From Variovorax paradoxus NBRC 15149 (GTDB lineage: Bacteria > Pseudomonadota > Gammaproteobacteria > Burkholderiales > Burkholderiaceae_C): DNA of 64,000 bases. The stretch is from NCBI RefSeq assembly GCF_001591365.1, contig NZ_BCUT01000001.1:2356001-2420000 (forward strand). Direction: 5' to 3'. The notes under the pieces were generated by a model. That model was not told where the DNA came from and searched no databases. It saw only the letters and a program-made list of their open reading frames with translations. The position numbers and the translations under genes are program-made. Shown here piece by piece: positions 1 through 8,652 of this stretch. Position 1 is the first letter of the stretch; every line of letters starts with the position of its first letter.

Positions 1-2
1 AT

Positions 3-1319
3 GCGCTGAAGGTCTACCTCGAGCCCGCCACGCTGCGCATGCTTGCGCTGGGCTTTTCCGCCGGCCTGCCGCTGCTGCTGGTGCTGGGCACGCTGAGCTT
101 TCGGCTGCGCGAGGCGGGCATCGACCGCACCACCATCGGCTACCTGAGCTGGGTGGGCCTGGCCTATGGCTTCAAGTGGGTCTGGGCGCCGCTGGTCGAC
201 CGGCTGCCGCTGCCGCCGCTGACCACGCTGCTCGGGCGCCGGCGCGGCTGGCTGCTGCTGGCGCAGGGGATGGTGGTCGCGGGGCTGGTCGGCATGGCGC
301 TCAACGATCCGCGCCAGGGCCTCGCGCCGCTGATCTGGTGCGCGCTGCTGGTGGCCTTCGGCTCGGCCACGCAGGACATCGCGCTGGACGCCTTCCGCAT
401 CGAGTCGGCCGAAACGCGCAAGCAGGCCGCGCTCGCCGCCGCCTATCAAACGGGCTACCGCCTGGCGATGATCTGGGCCGGCGCCGGTGTGCTGTGGGTG
501 GCGGCCTGGGCCGAGGTGGCGCCGGCAGCAGCGGCCGCCACGGGCGCGGCGGCCTACCAGAACGGCGCGTGGAAGACGGCCTACCTGGTGATGGCGGCCT
601 CGATGGCGGTGGGCGTGCTGACCGTGCTGCTCTCGCCCGAGCCGGTGCGCCGCGTGCTGCCCAAGCCGAAGAACGCGGCCGAATGGCTGCAAAGCGTGCT
701 GATCGAGCCCTTTGCCGACTTCATCCGCCGCTACAAGTGGCAGGCCGCGCTGATCCTCTCGCTGATTGCCATCTACCGCATCAGCGACGTGGTGATGGGC
801 ATCATGGCCAACCCCTTCTACGTGGACATGGGCTTCACCAAGGACGAGGTGGCCACGGTCAGCAAGATCTACGGCGTGGTCATGACGCTGGCCGGCGCCT
901 TCGTGGGCGGCGTGCTGTCGATGCGGCTGGGCGTGATGCGCGTGCTGATGCTGGGCGCGGTGCTGAGCGCGGCGAGCAACCTGCTCTTTGCCTGGCTGGC
1001 CTCGCGCGGGCACGACCTGACGGCGCTGATCGCGGTGGTGTCGGCCGACAACCTGGCCGGCGGCATTGCCTCGGCGGCCTTCATCGCCTACCTGTCGAGC
1101 CTCACGAACATCAGCTATTCGGCCACGCAGTACGCGCTGTTCAGCTCGCTGATGCTGCTGCTGCCCAAGTTCATTGCCGGCTATTCGGGCGCTTTTGTCG
1201 ATGCGCACGGCTACGCCCAGTTCTTCACCGGCACCGCGCTGCTGGGCCTGCCGGTGCTGCTGCTGGTGGCGCTGGCCGCCCGCATCACCACCACCAAGGC
1301 GCCGGCCGGGCGTCAATAG
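3..1319 (+). CDS. ampG: AmpG-type MFS permease, 5' end outside window
   Basis: Inner-membrane permease of the major facilitator superfamily. The reading frame is open to the left edge, so the true start lies outside; 438 residues are visible. The front of the visible protein (GLPLLLVLGTLSF, then FKWVWAPLVDR and GRRRGWLLLAQ, then SATQDIALDAF) follows the AmpG signature almost step by step, including the R-R-R-G-W loop between helices 2 and 3. About twelve hydrophobic segments are seen. AmpG imports anhydro-muropeptides for cell-wall recycling, but many AmpG-like proteins in betaproteobacteria have unproven substrates. The next gene starts about 130 bp downstream with no clear promoter, so it may be co-transcribed with the ketosynthase genes, in which case a role in exporting or importing a pathway metabolite is possible. 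The family call is firm; the substrate is not. Confidence 0.8.
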   Translation, partial: ALKVYLEPATLRMLALGFSAGLPLLLVLGTLSFRLREAGIDRTTIGYLSWVGLAYGFKWVWAPLVDRLPLPPLTTLLGRRRGWLLLAQGMVVAGLVGMALNDPRQGLAPLIWCALLVAFGSATQDIALDAFRIESAETRKQAALAAAYQTGYRLAMIWAGAGVLWVAAWAEVAPAAAAATGAAAYQNGAWKTAYLVMAASMAVGVLTVLLSPEPVRRVLPKPKNAAEWLQSVLIEPFADFIRRYKWQAALILSLIAIYRISDVVMGIMANPFYVDMGFTKDEVATVSKIYGVVMTLAGAFVGGVLSMRLGVMRVLMLGAVLSAASNLLFAWLASRGHDLTALIAVVSADNLAGGIASAAFIAYLSSLTNISYSATQYALFSSLMLLLPKFIAGYSGAFVDAHGYAQFFTGTALLGLPVLLLVALAARITTTKAPAGRQ

Positions 1320-1450
1320 GGCGCGGTCCGCATGGGAAAACAGCTGACGCCCGGGGCCCCGCGCAACTGGTAGGCTGTCACTTTCCGGTTACCTGCCGCC
1401 TCGCTCCCAGAGCGATCATTCACCTTCCGTCCGCCAAACCCACAAGCAAC

Positions 1451-2653
1451 GTGCCGCCCCGCATTTCTCCCCTTCAGATCAGCGCCTTCACGGCCACTTC
1501 GGCCGTCGGCGTCGGCAAGGAGCCGCTCGCCGAGGCGCTCGAGCATTCGCGCAGCGGCCTGCGCGCCAACGATTTCGGCGATGCGCCGCTGCCCACCTGG
1601 ATCGGCCGGGTCGACGGGCTCGAGGACATCCGCCTGCCCGAGGCGCTGGCCTCGTGGGACTGCCGCAACAACCGGCTGGCCTGGCTGGGCCTGCATGCGG
1701 ATGGCTTTCCCGAGGCCGTGGCGGCCGCGCGGGCCAGGTACGGCCCTTCGCGCATCGCGCTGATCCTCGGCACCTCGACCTCCAGCATCGGCGAGACCGA
1801 GCTGGCCTACACCCAGCTCGACGCCGACGGCCGCTTTCCCACGGACCAGCGGCGCCCGGCCGTGCACACGCCGCATTCGCTGGCGATGTTCGTGCAGCAG
1901 GTGCTCGGGCTCAGCGGGCCGAGCGAGACGATTTCCACTGCCTGCTCGTCGAGCGCCAAGGTGTTTGCCTCGGCCGAGCGGCTGATCCGCCTGGGCCTGG
2001 CCGACGCCGCCGTGGTGGGCGGGGTCGACACGCTGTGCGGCAGCGTGCTGTTCGGCTTCAACTCGCTCGAACTGGTGTCGAGCGAGCCGTGCCGGCCGTT
2101 CGATGCGAGCCGCAAGGGCATCAGCCTGGGCGAAGCGGCCGGCTTCGCGCTGGTGGAGCGCGTGCAGGACGACGCCGCCGCGCCGCTGCGGCTCCTGGGC
2201 TACGGCGAAGCCAGCGATGCGCACCACATGTCGACGCCGCACCCCGAGGGCCTGGGCGCCGAACGCGCGCTCGACGAGGCGCTGGCGCGCGCGGGCCTCG
2301 CGCCCGAGGCCATCGACTACATCAACATGCACGGCACCGCGAGCCAGAAGAACGACGAGGTCGAAGGCGCGCTGGTGGCGCGGCGCTTCCCTGCCACCAC
2401 CCACGCCAGCTCGACCAAGGGCTTCATGGGCCACACGCTGGGCGCAGCGGGCATCGTCGAATCGGTGATCAGCCTGCTCGCGATCGAGCGCGGCCTGATG
2501 CCGGGCACGGTCAACACGAGCCAGCTCGACGCCGGCTTCGGCCCGCAGATCCGGCTCGCGCCCGCGCATGGCGAGGTGCGCTATGCGCTGACCAATTCCT
2601 TCGGCTTCGGCGGCAACAACTGCTCGCTGGTCTTCGGCAAGGCAAAGGCATGA
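1451..2653 (+). CDS. beta-ketoacyl-ACP synthase (FabF/KAS II-like)
   Basis: Condensing enzyme of the thiolase superfamily, extending an acyl chain on an acyl carrier protein. The catalytic triad is visible: Cys165 in STACSSSAK, a histidine in NMHGTASQKND and a second histidine in KGFMGHTLGAAG. The C-terminal glycine-rich NSFGFGGNN motif is also present. At 400 residues it is close to the usual 400-415 for FabF. I chose the GTG at 1451 because homology-like sequence (ISAFTATSAVG) begins just after it; no good ribosome binding site precedes it, so the start is uncertain. Unlike primary-metabolism fabF, it is not next to acpP or fabG; it is followed by a ketosynthase-like chain length factor and a halogenase-like flavoprotein. 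That grouping is typical of aryl-polyene, xanthomonadin or flexirubin pigment clusters, whose other genes would lie to the left of the window. Confidence 0.85.
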   Translation: MPPRISPLQISAFTATSAVGVGKEPLAEALEHSRSGLRANDFGDAPLPTWIGRVDGLEDIRLPEALASWDCRNNRLAWLGLHADGFPEAVAAARARYGPSRIALILGTSTSSIGETELAYTQLDADGRFPTDQRRPAVHTPHSLAMFVQQVLGLSGPSETISTACSSSAKVFASAERLIRLGLADAAVVGGVDTLCGSVLFGFNSLELVSSEPCRPFDASRKGISLGEAAGFALVERVQDDAAAPLRLLGYGEASDAHHMSTPHPEGLGAERALDEALARAGLAPEAIDYINMHGTASQKNDEVEGALVARRFPATTHASSTKGFMGHTLGAAGIVESVISLLAIERGLMPGTVNTSQLDAGFGPQIRLAPAHGEVRYALTNSFGFGGNNCSLVFGKAKA

Positions 2654-2658
2654 GGCTC

Positions 2659-2752
2659 GCCCCCAGGCTCCGCGCACTTCGTGTCGCTTCTCCCTCCCCC
2701 TACCGGGGGCAACACCAGTGGCCCGGCAAAGCCGGTTCCACGGTGTTCCGCG
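2659..2752 (+). repeat. dispersed intergenic repeat, copy A
   Basis: First of four copies of a ~95-bp element (others at 7265-7361, 40048-40143, 48466-48559). It begins CCCCCAGGCT, carries ACTTCGTGTCGCTTC, then a short C5/G5 inverted repeat, GGCAACACC, and ends with the palindrome CCGGCAAAGCCGG followed by ACGGTGTTCC. This copy fills nearly all of the space between the ketosynthase stop and the ribosome binding site of the next gene, so it forms that gene's leader. Confidence 0.9.
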
Positions 2753-2765
2753 AAGGGGCCATCCA

Positions 2766-3614
2766 ATGACAACCAGCATGAGCGTCCCCACGCCCCCGAC
2801 TCTCTACATCGAAGGCCCGGCCTTCTGGACGCCCACCCTGCCGGGCTGGGACGCCGCGCGCGCCGCCTTCCGCGGCGAAGGCGGGCTGGCCGATCCGCCG
2901 GCCAAGCGGCCGTCGCCGCAGGTGCTGGCGCCGGCCGAGCGCCGGCGTGCGCCCGACACCGTGGCGCTGGCGCTCGAAGTGGCCGCCGCGTCGATGGCGG
3001 GCTCGGGCCGCAATGCGGCCGACGTGCCCTGCGTGTTCGTCTCGGCGCATGGCGACCTGTCGATCAACGACTACATGTGCAGCACGCTGGCCACCGATCC
3101 CACGGTGCTGTCGCCCACGCGCTTCCACAACTCGGTGCACAACGCGGCCGTGGGCTACTGGACCATCGGCACCGGCTGCATGGCGGCCAGCAACTCGGTC
3201 TCGGCCTACGAGAACAGCTTTGCCGCCGGCCTGCTCGAAGCGGCCGTGCAATGCGCGGCCGACCAGTCGCCGGTGCTGCTGGTGGGCTACGACACGCCCA
3301 CGGTGGGCCCGCTGACCTCGGTGACCGACAGCCAGGGCCTGCTGGCCGTGGCGCTGGTGATCGCGCCCGAACGCACGGCGCGCAGCGTGGCCGCGCTCGA
3401 CTGGTCGGTGGACGGCAGCGGCGGTGGCGGCAACCCGCCGGCGCCGCTTTCCGAAGCCGCCAAGACCCTGGCGCACATCAACCCGATGGCCCATGCGCTC
3501 GGCCTGTTCGAAGCGCTGGCGCGGCTGGATGGCGACGGTCCGCCGCCGCCCATCGGGCTGCCGCTTTCCGCCACCCTGTCGCTGCGGCTGCAACTGCGGC
3601 CGATCCGGGACTGA
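2766..3614 (+). CDS. ketosynthase-like chain length factor
   Basis: 282-residue protein related to the N-terminal half of ketosynthases (the Ketoacyl-synt_2 type found as 'chain length factor' in pigment and polyene clusters). It holds the FHNSVHNAAVGYWTIGTGCMAAS stretch in parts: a serine-His-Asn core and Cys138 where the nucleophile elbow would be. The C-terminal half with the two catalytic histidines is missing, so it probably acts only as a partner of the upstream ketosynthase, setting chain length. Start: the ATG at 2766 has AAGGGG at suitable distance; an in-frame ATG further left lies inside the intergenic repeat and is rejected, and a second ATG at 2778 is an alternative. The next gene starts 6 bp after its stop, indicating an operon. 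Family assignment is good; role is inferred from context. Confidence 0.75.
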   Translation: MTTSMSVPTPPTLYIEGPAFWTPTLPGWDAARAAFRGEGGLADPPAKRPSPQVLAPAERRRAPDTVALALEVAAASMAGSGRNAADVPCVFVSAHGDLSINDYMCSTLATDPTVLSPTRFHNSVHNAAVGYWTIGTGCMAASNSVSAYENSFAAGLLEAAVQCAADQSPVLLVGYDTPTVGPLTSVTDSQGLLAVALVIAPERTARSVAALDWSVDGSGGGGNPPAPLSEAAKTLAHINPMAHALGLFEALARLDGDGPPPPIGLPLSATLSLRLQLRPIRD

Positions 3615-3620
3615 GATTCC

Positions 3621-5327
3621 ATGACCGGCACTGCGCAACGATGTGACGCAGTGATCATGGGCGGCGGGCTCGCGGGCCTCACCCTCGCGCTGCAGCTGAA
3701 GCAGCGCTTCCAGGACATCGACGTGCTGGTGCTGGAGCGCCGCACGCACCCGGTGCCGCATGCGGCGCACAAGGTGGGCGAGTCGTCGGTCGAGATCGGC
3801 GCGCACTACTTCGACACGGTGCTCGGCCTCAAGCCCCACATGGACGGCGCGCAGCTGCGCAAGTTCGGCTTCCGCTTCTTCTTCAGCGAGGGCCGGCGCG
3901 ACATCGACCAGGTCACCGAAATCGGCGCCAGCCGCTACCTGGCTGTGCCCAGCTACCAGATCGACCGCGGCATCTTCGAGAACTACCTGGCCGAGGAGGC
4001 CGTGCGGCGCGGCGTACGCTTCGACGATGCCGCGCTGGTGCGCCGCGTCGAACTGGCCCCGGACGCCGAGGCGCCGCACCGCCTCGAATGGACGCGCGGC
4101 AGCGAAACCCACAGCGCCGAGGCGCGCTGGCTGGTCGATGCCTGCGGGCGCGCCGGCCTGCTCAAGCGCAAGCTCGGCCTGGCCGAGGCCAATGCGCACG
4201 ACGTCAACGCCGTGTGGTTCCGCATCGGCGAGCGCATTGCCATCGACGAGTGGAGCGACGACGCCGCCTGGCGCGGGCGCTGCGATCCGCAGGCGCGCTG
4301 GCTCTCGACCAACCACCTGGTAGGCGCGGGCTACTGGGCCTGGCTGATTCCGCTGGCCTCGGGCTCGCATTCGGTGGGCATCGTGGCCGACCCGAAGCTG
4401 CACCCGCTGGACACCATCGACACCTTCGACAAGGCCATGCGGTGGTTCGCCACCTACCAGCCGCGGCTGTACGACGCGCTCGACAGCAAGCGGCACCTGC
4501 TGCAGGACTTCGCGTTCCTCAAGCACTTCTCGCACGGCTGCAGGCAGGTGTTCTCGGGCCGGCGCTGGGCCCTGACGGGTGAGGCGGGCCTGTTCCTCGA
4601 CCCCTTCTATTCGCCGGGCAGCGACTTCATCGCGATCAGCAACACCTACATCGCCGACCTGGTGGCGCACGACCGCGCGGGCCGCCCGGTGGAAGCGCGC
4701 GCGCAGCTCTACGACCAGATCTACCACTCGTTCTACGAAAGCACGCTGGCGCTCTACCAGGACCAGTACCCGCTGTTCGGCGACCCCGAGGTGCTGCCGG
4801 TGAAGGTGATCTGGGACTACGCCTACTACTGGGGCGTGCTCTCGCAGATCTTCTTCCAGCAGCGGCTCACCGACCTGGTGCTGCTCGGCAGCCTGAAGGA
4901 CGAGCTGCAGCATTGCCAGCGCCTGAACCTCGCGGTGCAGCAGCTGCTGCGCAGCTGGTCCGCGGCCAGCGCCAGGCGCAACGCCCCGGTGATGCTCGAC
5001 CAGGCCGCCATGCCCTGGTTCGCCGAGCTCAACCGCAGCCTGAAGGACCCGCGGCTGGGCGACGCCGCGTTCAGGGCGCGCATCCGGGCCTCGGCCGCGC
5101 AGCTGCGCCAGCTGGCCGGCGAGATCCTCGCGCGCGCTCGGGCGGACAATGCGGACCTGGGCGATTGCGCCCTGCCCTCGCTGCTCGAGGAAAACATCGC
5201 CGCCCTGCCCGCCGGCGCGCAAGCCGGCGCTATGCTTTTCGCAGCACTTCCGAATGACAGCCGGACGCGGCGTTTACCCAACTTTACGGAGCGTTCAAGC
5301 CCCGTTGCCCCCCGTGCACGACCATGA
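3621..5327 (+). CDS. FAD-dependent halogenase-like oxidoreductase
   Basis: 568-residue flavoprotein of the tryptophan-halogenase/monooxygenase group. Residues 10-20 form the FAD-binding GGGLAG motif at the N-terminus; KVGESSVEIG follows near residue 52, matching the conserved G-E-S/A region of flavin-dependent halogenases. The diagnostic W-x-W-x-I-P halogenase motif appears as YWAWLIP near residue 240, with the first tryptophan changed to tyrosine. The second FAD contact region (RRWALTGEAGLFLDPFYSPG) is well formed. Members in aryl-polyene and flexirubin clusters are often annotated halogenase although some may be oxygenases or reductases. Here it follows two ketosynthase-type genes with a 6-bp gap. 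Its stop overlaps the start of the response regulator (ATGA), so translation may be coupled. Last ~25 residues are poorly structured and may be non-conserved. Confidence 0.75.
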   Translation: MTGTAQRCDAVIMGGGLAGLTLALQLKQRFQDIDVLVLERRTHPVPHAAHKVGESSVEIGAHYFDTVLGLKPHMDGAQLRKFGFRFFFSEGRRDIDQVTEIGASRYLAVPSYQIDRGIFENYLAEEAVRRGVRFDDAALVRRVELAPDAEAPHRLEWTRGSETHSAEARWLVDACGRAGLLKRKLGLAEANAHDVNAVWFRIGERIAIDEWSDDAAWRGRCDPQARWLSTNHLVGAGYWAWLIPLASGSHSVGIVADPKLHPLDTIDTFDKAMRWFATYQPRLYDALDSKRHLLQDFAFLKHFSHGCRQVFSGRRWALTGEAGLFLDPFYSPGSDFIAISNTYIADLVAHDRAGRPVEARAQLYDQIYHSFYESTLALYQDQYPLFGDPEVLPVKVIWDYAYYWGVLSQIFFQQRLTDLVLLGSLKDELQHCQRLNLAVQQLLRSWSAASARRNAPVMLDQAAMPWFAELNRSLKDPRLGDAAFRARIRASAAQLRQLAGEILARARADNADLGDCALPSLLEENIAALPAGAQAGAMLFAALPNDSRTRRLPNFTERSSPVAPRARP

Positions 5328-6046
5328 AGCGCATGAGTACCCCCCAGCTCCTGATGATCGAAGACGACGCCCGCCTGGCACAGATGGTGGGCGAATACCT
5401 GACGCAGTCGGGATTCCTCTTCACCCATGCCGGCGACGGCGCGAGCGGCCTCGAGCAGTTGCAGCAGCACGCGCCCGACCTCGTGATCCTCGACCTGATG
5501 CTGCCCGACACCGACGGCCTGGAGATCTGCCGCCGCATCCGCTCGCTGCCGCCTCCGGCTTCGAAGGTGTCGGTGCTGATGCTCACCGCCAAGGGCGATC
5601 CGATGGACCGCATCATCGGCCTGGAGATCGGCGCCGACGACTACCTGCCCAAGCCCTTCGAGCCGCGCGAGCTGCTCGCGCGCATCCGCGCGGTGCTGCG
5701 CCGGCGCAGCGAGAACAATGCCGACACCGAAGCCAGCACCGTGATGCGCTTCGGCACGCTCGAGATCGACCGCAACGCGCGCACCGTGTCGGTGGGCGGC
5801 GCGCTGGCCGACCTCACCTCCTACCAGTTCGACCTGCTGGTGGCCATGGCCGAGCGCGCCGGCCGCGTGCTCACGCGCGACCAGATCATGGAGGCCGTGC
5901 GCGGCCGCGAGCTCGAGGCCTTCGACCGCTCGATCGACGTGCACATGGGCCGCATCCGCGCCGCCATCGAGGTGGACGCCAAGAACCCCAAGCGCATCCT
6001 CACGGTGCGCGGCGTGGGCTACGTGTTCGCCAAGCAGCAGGACTGA
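5324..6046 (+). CDS. OmpR/PhoB-family response regulator
   Basis: 240-residue two-component regulator. The receiver domain (residues 7-122) has the acidic pair E13-D14-D15, phospho-acceptor Asp57 in LVILDLMLPD, Thr88 and Lys110 in PKPFEPREL. The C-terminal winged-helix DNA-binding domain (about 140-236) ends in the typical ILTVRGVGYVF. Closest in outline to RstA/CpxR-type regulators. The gene overlaps the flavoprotein gene by four bases (ATGA); a second ATG three codons in is an alternative start. It is followed after 7 bp by its likely partner kinase. Target genes cannot be read from the sequence; an autoregulated or envelope-stress role is the default inference for this class. Confidence 0.92.
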   Translation: MKRMSTPQLLMIEDDARLAQMVGEYLTQSGFLFTHAGDGASGLEQLQQHAPDLVILDLMLPDTDGLEICRRIRSLPPPASKVSVLMLTAKGDPMDRIIGLEIGADDYLPKPFEPRELLARIRAVLRRRSENNADTEASTVMRFGTLEIDRNARTVSVGGALADLTSYQFDLLVAMAERAGRVLTRDQIMEAVRGRELEAFDRSIDVHMGRIRAAIEVDAKNPKRILTVRGVGYVFAKQQD

Positions 6047-6053
6047 CCGGCCG

Positions 6054-7250
6054 ATGCTGCGCAGCCTCTACTCCCGCCACCTCTACGTGCGCATCTGGCT
6101 CGCGGTGGTGGGCGGCGTCGTCATCCTCACGCTGATGGCCAACTGGATCGTGCGCGAGGCGGCCCAGGCCGAGCGCGAACGGCTGGCGCCGGTGCCGCGC
6201 AACGTGGTGGTGCTCGATGCGCAGGACACGCCGATCGGCACCGGCAAGGCGCTGCGCGTGCCGGGCCAGGGCCTGGAGTTCGACGTGACGCTCAGCGACG
6301 GCAAGGCACTCACGCTGCGCGTGGCGCCGCGCGACCGGCCGCCCGGCGGCGGATTCGCGCCCTGGCGCACGCCGTTCGGCCTGGGCTGGATGATCGCGCT
6401 CGTGGGCATTGCGGTGGCGCTGGGCGTGTACCCGATCGTGCGGCGGCTCACCCAGCGGCTGGAGGCGCTGCAGCGCGGCGTGCAGCGCTGGGGCGAAGGC
6501 GATCTCTCGGTGCGAGTGACCGAAGAAGGGCAGGACGAAGTGGCTGATCTCTCCAAACGTTTCAACGCGTCGGCCGAACGCATCGAACAGCTGGTGCGTT
6601 CGCACAAGTCGCTCCTGGCCAATGCATCGCACGAGCTGCGCTCGCCGCTCACCCGCATCCGCATGGGCCTGGAGCTGATGGGCGAACGCCCGAGCCCCAA
6701 GGCGCGCGAGGAAATCTCGCGCAACATCGGCGAGCTCGACCAGCTCATCGATGAGATCCTGCTGGCCAGCCGGCTCGACGCGAGCGAGGCCGACCTGGGC
6801 ACCATCGAGGCCGTCGACCTCACGGGGCTCGCGGCCGAGGAGTGCTCGCAGGTGAATGCCGAGCTCGACCTGGTCGAAGGCACCGACAACGCCGGGCTCA
6901 CCGTGCCCGGCGTCTCGCGCCTGCTGCGCCGCGCGATCCGCAACCTGCTCGAGAACGCGCGCCGCTACGGCGCCGGCGAGATCAGGGTGGAGCTCGGCAG
7001 CGCCAACGGCTTTGCCACCGTGCGCGTCACCGACCGCGGCCCGGGCGTGCCGCCGGCCCTGCGCGAACGCATCTTCGAGCCCTTCTACCGGCTGCCCGGC
7101 GCCAGCGAGCGCAACGGCGGCGTGGGCCTGGGGCTCGCACTGGTGAAGTCGATCGCCGAGCGGCACGGCGGCAGCGTGCGCTGCGAAGACGGCCCGGGCG
7201 GCGGCGCGAGCTTCGTGATCCGCCTGCCGGCGAGCGCGCCCGCGAACTGA
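6054..7250 (+). CDS. sensor histidine kinase
   Basis: 398-residue membrane kinase, partner of the preceding response regulator. Two transmembrane segments (about 12-34 and 107-129) enclose a short ~70-residue periplasmic domain, smaller than typical PAS/Cache sensors. A HAMP domain follows (about 130-182). The HisKA motif ASHELRSPLTR has the phospho-acceptor His193. The HATPase domain shows the N box NLLENARRYG (near residue 297), the G1 box DRGPGVPP and the G2 box NGGVGLGLALVKSI. The small sensor domain and H-box resemble RstB/CpxA-like kinases. The TGA stop is followed directly by copy B of the intergenic repeat. Confidence 0.92.
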   Translation: MLRSLYSRHLYVRIWLAVVGGVVILTLMANWIVREAAQAERERLAPVPRNVVVLDAQDTPIGTGKALRVPGQGLEFDVTLSDGKALTLRVAPRDRPPGGGFAPWRTPFGLGWMIALVGIAVALGVYPIVRRLTQRLEALQRGVQRWGEGDLSVRVTEEGQDEVADLSKRFNASAERIEQLVRSHKSLLANASHELRSPLTRIRMGLELMGERPSPKAREEISRNIGELDQLIDEILLASRLDASEADLGTIEAVDLTGLAAEECSQVNAELDLVEGTDNAGLTVPGVSRLLRRAIRNLLENARRYGAGEIRVELGSANGFATVRVTDRGPGVPPALRERIFEPFYRLPGASERNGGVGLGLALVKSIAERHGGSVRCEDGPGGGASFVIRLPASAPAN

Positions 7251-7264
7251 GCCCCCGGTCTCGT

Positions 7265-7361
7265 CCGCGGGACGCCGCGGAACCGGCTTCGCCGGGCCGC
7301 TGGCGTCGCCCCCGGCGAGGGGGAAGGAGAAGCGACACGAAGTGCGCGAAGCCTGGGGGAG
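7265..7361 (-). repeat. dispersed intergenic repeat, copy B
   Basis: Second copy of the ~95-bp element, in reverse orientation: reading the minus strand from 7361 it starts CTCCCCCAGGCTTCGCGC, continues with ACTTCGTGTCGCTTC, a C/G inverted repeat and CCGGCGAAGCCGG. It fills most of the gap between the sensor kinase and the O-antigen-ligase-like gene. Confidence 0.88.
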
Positions 7362-7392
7362 TACCAAGCCTTCCACCTAAAATGCCGCCCCT

Positions 7393-8652
7393 ATGCAGAG
7401 ATCGCACATCGTCAGGCCCGCGGCCATGTTCTGGGGGTTGGTGGTGTTCATGCCCGTCGGCCTCACCTACCTTTCGGCCCTGCTGCTGCTCGCCACCATG
7501 CTCTTGGCCGGCGGGCTGCGCGAGCGCTCCGCGCGGCTGCGCGCCAACCCGCTGTGGTGGCCGCTGGTGGCGTACCTGGCCTGGACCTTCATCGTGCTGG
7601 CCATCGGGCCGCACTACCCCGAGACCGGCTCGAACCTGTTCCACGGCCTGCGCATCGGCCTCACCATCCTGATGGCGATGGCGCTCACGCGCGAGGAAGC
7701 GGTCTGGGCGCTGCGCGGCTTCCTGCTGATCGCGGCGCTGAACATCCTGCTGGTCGTGGCCTACTACGCCATCGGCTTTCCGATCTGGTCGCCGCTGCGC
7801 GCGGTGGTCATGGAAGTGGGCAACAAGTCGATCAGCAATGCGCTGCTGTTCAGCGTGGTGGCGTCCACGGCCGCCGTGTGGGGCATTGCGCAGATCGCCG
7901 CGCACCGGCCGCTGCGCGCCATTCCGGCTTTCGTGCTGATGCTGGGCCTGGGGCTGGTGGTGGCGCTGCCGCTGACCTCGCGCACCTCGGTGCTCGCGCT
8001 GCTGCTGGTGATCCCGGTGGTCTGCATCCACCAGTGGCGCAGCCACCTGAAGATGCTGGTGAGCGCGCTGGTGCTGGGCGCCGTGGTGCTGGCGGCCGCG
8101 CTCTACCAGCTGCCGCAGCTGCAGCACAAGGTCGAGACCGGCGTGGAGGAAATCGAGAAGGCGCAGGCCGGCGAAATCTTCAAGGGCAGCTGGGTCATCC
8201 GCTACTACATGTACCGCGACACCGGCCTCATGATCGCCGACCGGCCGCTCACGGGCTGGGGCATCGGCGGCTGGACCGACCAGTGGCACAAGCGCGGGCC
8301 GGCCCTCTTCGCCGACTCGAACATGCCGCACAACGACTTCCTCTGGGTCGGCGCGCAGGGCGGGCTGCCGGCCTTGCTGAGCCTGCTGGCCATCATGGCG
8401 GGCGCCGTCTGGCAGGCGTGGAAGCGGCCCGACATCGCGGGCCGCTATGCGCTGGCGGCCACGCTGATCGCGCTGATTGCGTCGAGCGTGAACTCGGCCG
8501 TGCGCGACGCGCAGATCGGCCTGGCGCTGCTGTGGATCGCGATGGTCTACCTGCGGCTCGCGCAGGAACCGCGGGAGACGCAGCCCTGGCAGGGCCTGTG
8601 GCCGACGCGCCGCATCGCGGCGGCGCTCGAGGTCCCGCCGCAATCCCGATAG
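7393..8652 (+). CDS. O-antigen ligase family (Wzy_C) membrane protein
   Basis: 419-residue polytopic inner-membrane protein with about ten to twelve hydrophobic segments. The large periplasmic loop after helix eight (about residues 235-310) carries RYYMYRD, DRPLTGWGIGG and MPHNDFLWVGAQGG; the H-N-x-F/Y-L core is the hallmark of the WaaL/Wzy_C family, which transfers undecaprenyl-linked polysaccharide onto lipid A core or another acceptor. No glycosyltransferases or O-antigen genes are adjacent, so the exact reaction (LPS ligase, polymerase or teichuronic-type ligase) is open. It ends exactly where the convergent minus-strand gene ends, with no bases between the two stop codons. Confidence 0.85.
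   Translation: MQRSHIVRPAAMFWGLVVFMPVGLTYLSALLLLATMLLAGGLRERSARLRANPLWWPLVAYLAWTFIVLAIGPHYPETGSNLFHGLRIGLTILMAMALTREEAVWALRGFLLIAALNILLVVAYYAIGFPIWSPLRAVVMEVGNKSISNALLFSVVASTAAVWGIAQIAAHRPLRAIPAFVLMLGLGLVVALPLTSRTSVLALLLVIPVVCIHQWRSHLKMLVSALVLGAVVLAAALYQLPQLQHKVETGVEEIEKAQAGEIFKGSWVIRYYMYRDTGLMIADRPLTGWGIGGWTDQWHKRGPALFADSNMPHNDFLWVGAQGGLPALLSLLAIMAGAVWQAWKRPDIAGRYALAATLIALIASSVNSAVRDAQIGLALLWIAMVYLRLAQEPRETQPWQGLWPTRRIAAALEVPPQSR

Noticed and set aside
2700..5222. An 840-residue minus-strand frame over the chain-length factor and halogenase-like genes
   Set aside because: It runs antisense to two genes with clear motifs and begins inside the intergenic repeat; composition is typical of a GC-rich artefact.
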